Assembly (NCBI GenBank): GCA_018882645.1
Contig: VERM01000091.1
Span: 1 to 6,392 of the forward strand
Direction: 5' to 3'
From: Ferruginibacter sp.
GTDB taxonomy: Bacteria; Bacteroidota; Bacteroidia; Chitinophagales; Chitinophagaceae
DNA: 6,392 nt
In this document: positions 4,967 to 6,392 of the stretch, one piece after another
How the letters are laid out: each line of letters begins with the position of its first letter
How positions within the stretch are numbered: position 1 is the first letter of the stretch
The notes under the pieces: generated by a model
Told to the model about the DNA's origin: nothing
The model's database searches: none
Seen by the model: only the letters and a program-made list of their open reading frames with translations
Program-made: the position numbers and the translations under genes

Positions 4967-6392
4967 CTATTCTTCATAATAAATCCGCTTCACTCGCTGA
5001 GATATACCCGTTAGAATTTCATATGGTATCGTATTTGCCCACTCCGCTATGGTTTTTACAGATAAATTTTTACCGAAAACAATCACTTCATCACCCACAA
5101 TGGCTTCAATATCTGTGATATCCAGCATGGTCATATCCATACAGACATTGCCAATGACGGGAACCGCCTGATCATGAATCAACATTTTGCCTGTTCCGTT
5201 ACCTAATATTCTCGGGTAGCCGTCTGCATAACCTATTCTTACGGTTGCGATCACTGAATCGCGATTCACTTTGCCTTTTCTTCCATAACCTACAGTTTCT
5301 CCTTTTTTGATTTTCTTAATCTGTGCAATAGTTGTCTTCAAAGTAGTAACATTAGAGAGATCATTTATTCCATCCACTCCATAAAGCCCAATACCCAGCC
5401 TGACCATGTCCAGTTGTAAACCGGGATGCCTTCTGATGGCAGCTGTATTCGAAAGATGTTTTAAGAATGGATATCCTACCGCTTTCTCAATACTTTCAGA
5501 CATCTTCATGAATAAGTCGGCCTGATGTAAGGTAAAATCATCCTGAGATGGGTCCTCGCTGGCAACCAAATGAGAAAAGACAGATTTGATTTGAATGAAT
5601 TTTTGATTATTCAGCAATACACAAAGCTGTTCGATATCGGCTGATAAAAAACCCAAACGGTGCATTCCCGTATCCAGTTTAAGATGAACCGGATAATCCT
5701 TTATGTTTTTCTGCTGTAAAAAATGAAGAAATGAATCCATTACATCAAAGGAATACAATTCAGGTTCAAGTTGATGTTTACAGAGATTATGAAAAGAACT
5801 GATGGTTGGGTTCATCACCATAATGGGCAAACGAATACCTGCTTTCCGAAGTTCAACTCCTTCATCCGTATATGCAACCGCAAGATATTCGACACCTTCA
5901 TGCTGAAGCATATTGGCTATTTCAAAGCTGCCGCTACCATAACTGAAAGCCTTTACCATTGCCATAATCTTAATATGCTGACCCAAAGCATATTGGTATT
6001 TCTTGAGATTACTTCTCAATGCATTGAGATTGATTTCCAAAATCGTTTCGTGAATCTTTTGCTCCAACAGGCTGCTTATTTTCTCAAATTGAAAAAGTCT
6101 AGCTCCTTTTAGAAGAATGGACTCTTCCCGAAAAGATAGAATGTTGAATTGATTTATGAAATCATCCGTTGATGCAAAAAACATGACATCTTCGATTGGC
6201 GTGAAAAGGTGCTTATGTTTCATCATTTCATTGCCAATTCCGATAAGCCGGTTAATTTTCTTTTGAGTAAGCAAAGAGACAATTTTCTGATACACCAGCT
6301 CTGCCGGCATTCCCGACTGAAAAAAATCACTTAGAATCACAGATTTCTTCACGTACTGCTGTTGCTGAGATAAAAAATCAAGTGCGATGCGA
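4967..6392 (-). CDS. alr: Bifunctional MurF-Alr: C-terminal end of UDP-MurNAc-tripeptide:D-Ala-D-Ala ligase fused to alanine racemase (5' end outside window)
   Basis: The frame is open to the right edge. Codons before the GTG at 6350-6352 read RIALDFLSQQQQYV and continue into KKSVILSD. This matches the ALxFL...KKxVILxD passage inside MurF, so that GTG is an internal Val. Counting from it, residues 1 to about 97 are the end of the MurF C-terminal domain, including VILSDFFQSG and LLKGARLFQFE (81-90 region). Alanine racemase begins at about 101 (HETILEINLNAL) with no obvious linker. Seen in Alr: PLP lysine K134 in AMVKAFSYGSG; K225 and R232 in HLKLDTGMHRLGF; R318 in MVRLGIGLYG; catalytic Tyr356 in GETVGYG; RIGYADGYPR (372-381); and CMD (404-406). 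All active-site residues are present, so L/D-alanine interconversion is expected. MurF adds D-Ala-D-Ala to the peptidoglycan precursor in the cytoplasm, so the fusion couples D-Ala supply to its use. Such fusions are common in Bacteroidota. MurF activity cannot be judged, since its ATP-binding part is outside. Confidence 0.93.
   Translation of the reverse strand, partial: RIALDFLSQQQQYVKKSVILSDFFQSGMPAELVYQKIVSLLTQKKINRLIGIGNEMMKHKHLFTPIEDVMFFASTDDFINQFNILSFREESILLKGARLFQFEKISSLLEQKIHETILEINLNALRSNLKKYQYALGQHIKIMAMVKAFSYGSGSFEIANMLQHEGVEYLAVAYTDEGVELRKAGIRLPIMVMNPTISSFHNLCKHQLEPELYSFDVMDSFLHFLQQKNIKDYPVHLKLDTGMHRLGFLSADIEQLCVLLNNQKFIQIKSVFSHLVASEDPSQDDFTLHQADLFMKMSESIEKAVGYPFLKHLSNTAAIRRHPGLQLDMVRLGIGLYGVDGINDLSNVTTLKTTIAQIKKIKKGETVGYGRKGKVNRDSVIATVRIGYADGYPRILGNGTGKMLIHDQAVPVIGNVCMDMTMLDITDIEAIVGDEVIVFGKNLSVKTIAEWANTIPYEILTGISQRVKRIYYEE

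Overview
The window looks like chromosomal DNA of a member of the Bacteroidota, most likely close to the Chitinophagaceae/Sphingobacteriia. This placement is inferred from several features: a gene fusing the end of MurF to alanine racemase, an LspA with a long insert between its two catalytic aspartates, a repeat-bearing surface-type lipoprotein of a kind common in that group, two TAnnTTTG promoter -7 boxes, and A/T-rich start regions without Shine-Dalgarno sequences. No RNA gene, insertion sequence, CRISPR array, phage gene or att site was seen. No intergenic gap exceeds about 100 bases.

Left half, + strand (1-2617). This is a metabolic cluster of three closely spaced genes. It holds the 3' end of a small B12-binding subunit of a methylmalonyl-CoA-mutase-type acyl-CoA mutase, a complete enoyl-CoA hydratase (crotonase family), and a complete class II fumarase (fumC). 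The functions fit together: crotonases act in beta-oxidation and branched-chain amino acid breakdown, the mutase turns methylmalonyl-CoA into succinyl-CoA, and fumarase carries the resulting C4 acids on through the TCA cycle. Co-transcription is inferred from spacing and from the lack of a convincing internal promoter.

Right half, - strand (2647-6392). This half concerns the cell envelope. Read in the direction of transcription it starts, off the right edge, with a MurF-Alr fusion (D-alanine supply and its addition to the peptidoglycan precursor). Next is lspA (lipoprotein signal peptidase) with its own candidate promoter, then a 491-residue exported lipoprotein, also with a candidate promoter. 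The lipoprotein has three repeats of about 100 residues, each with two cysteines exactly 84 residues apart, followed by a distinct C-terminal domain. It is a likely substrate of the LspA encoded next to it.

The two halves converge, and fumC and the lipoprotein gene end 29 bases apart. I found no convincing undescribed system. The most worthwhile points are the repeat/cysteine architecture of the lipoprotein, its possible surface-export signal, and the MurF-Alr fusion, for which a naive start call inside the window would be wrong.
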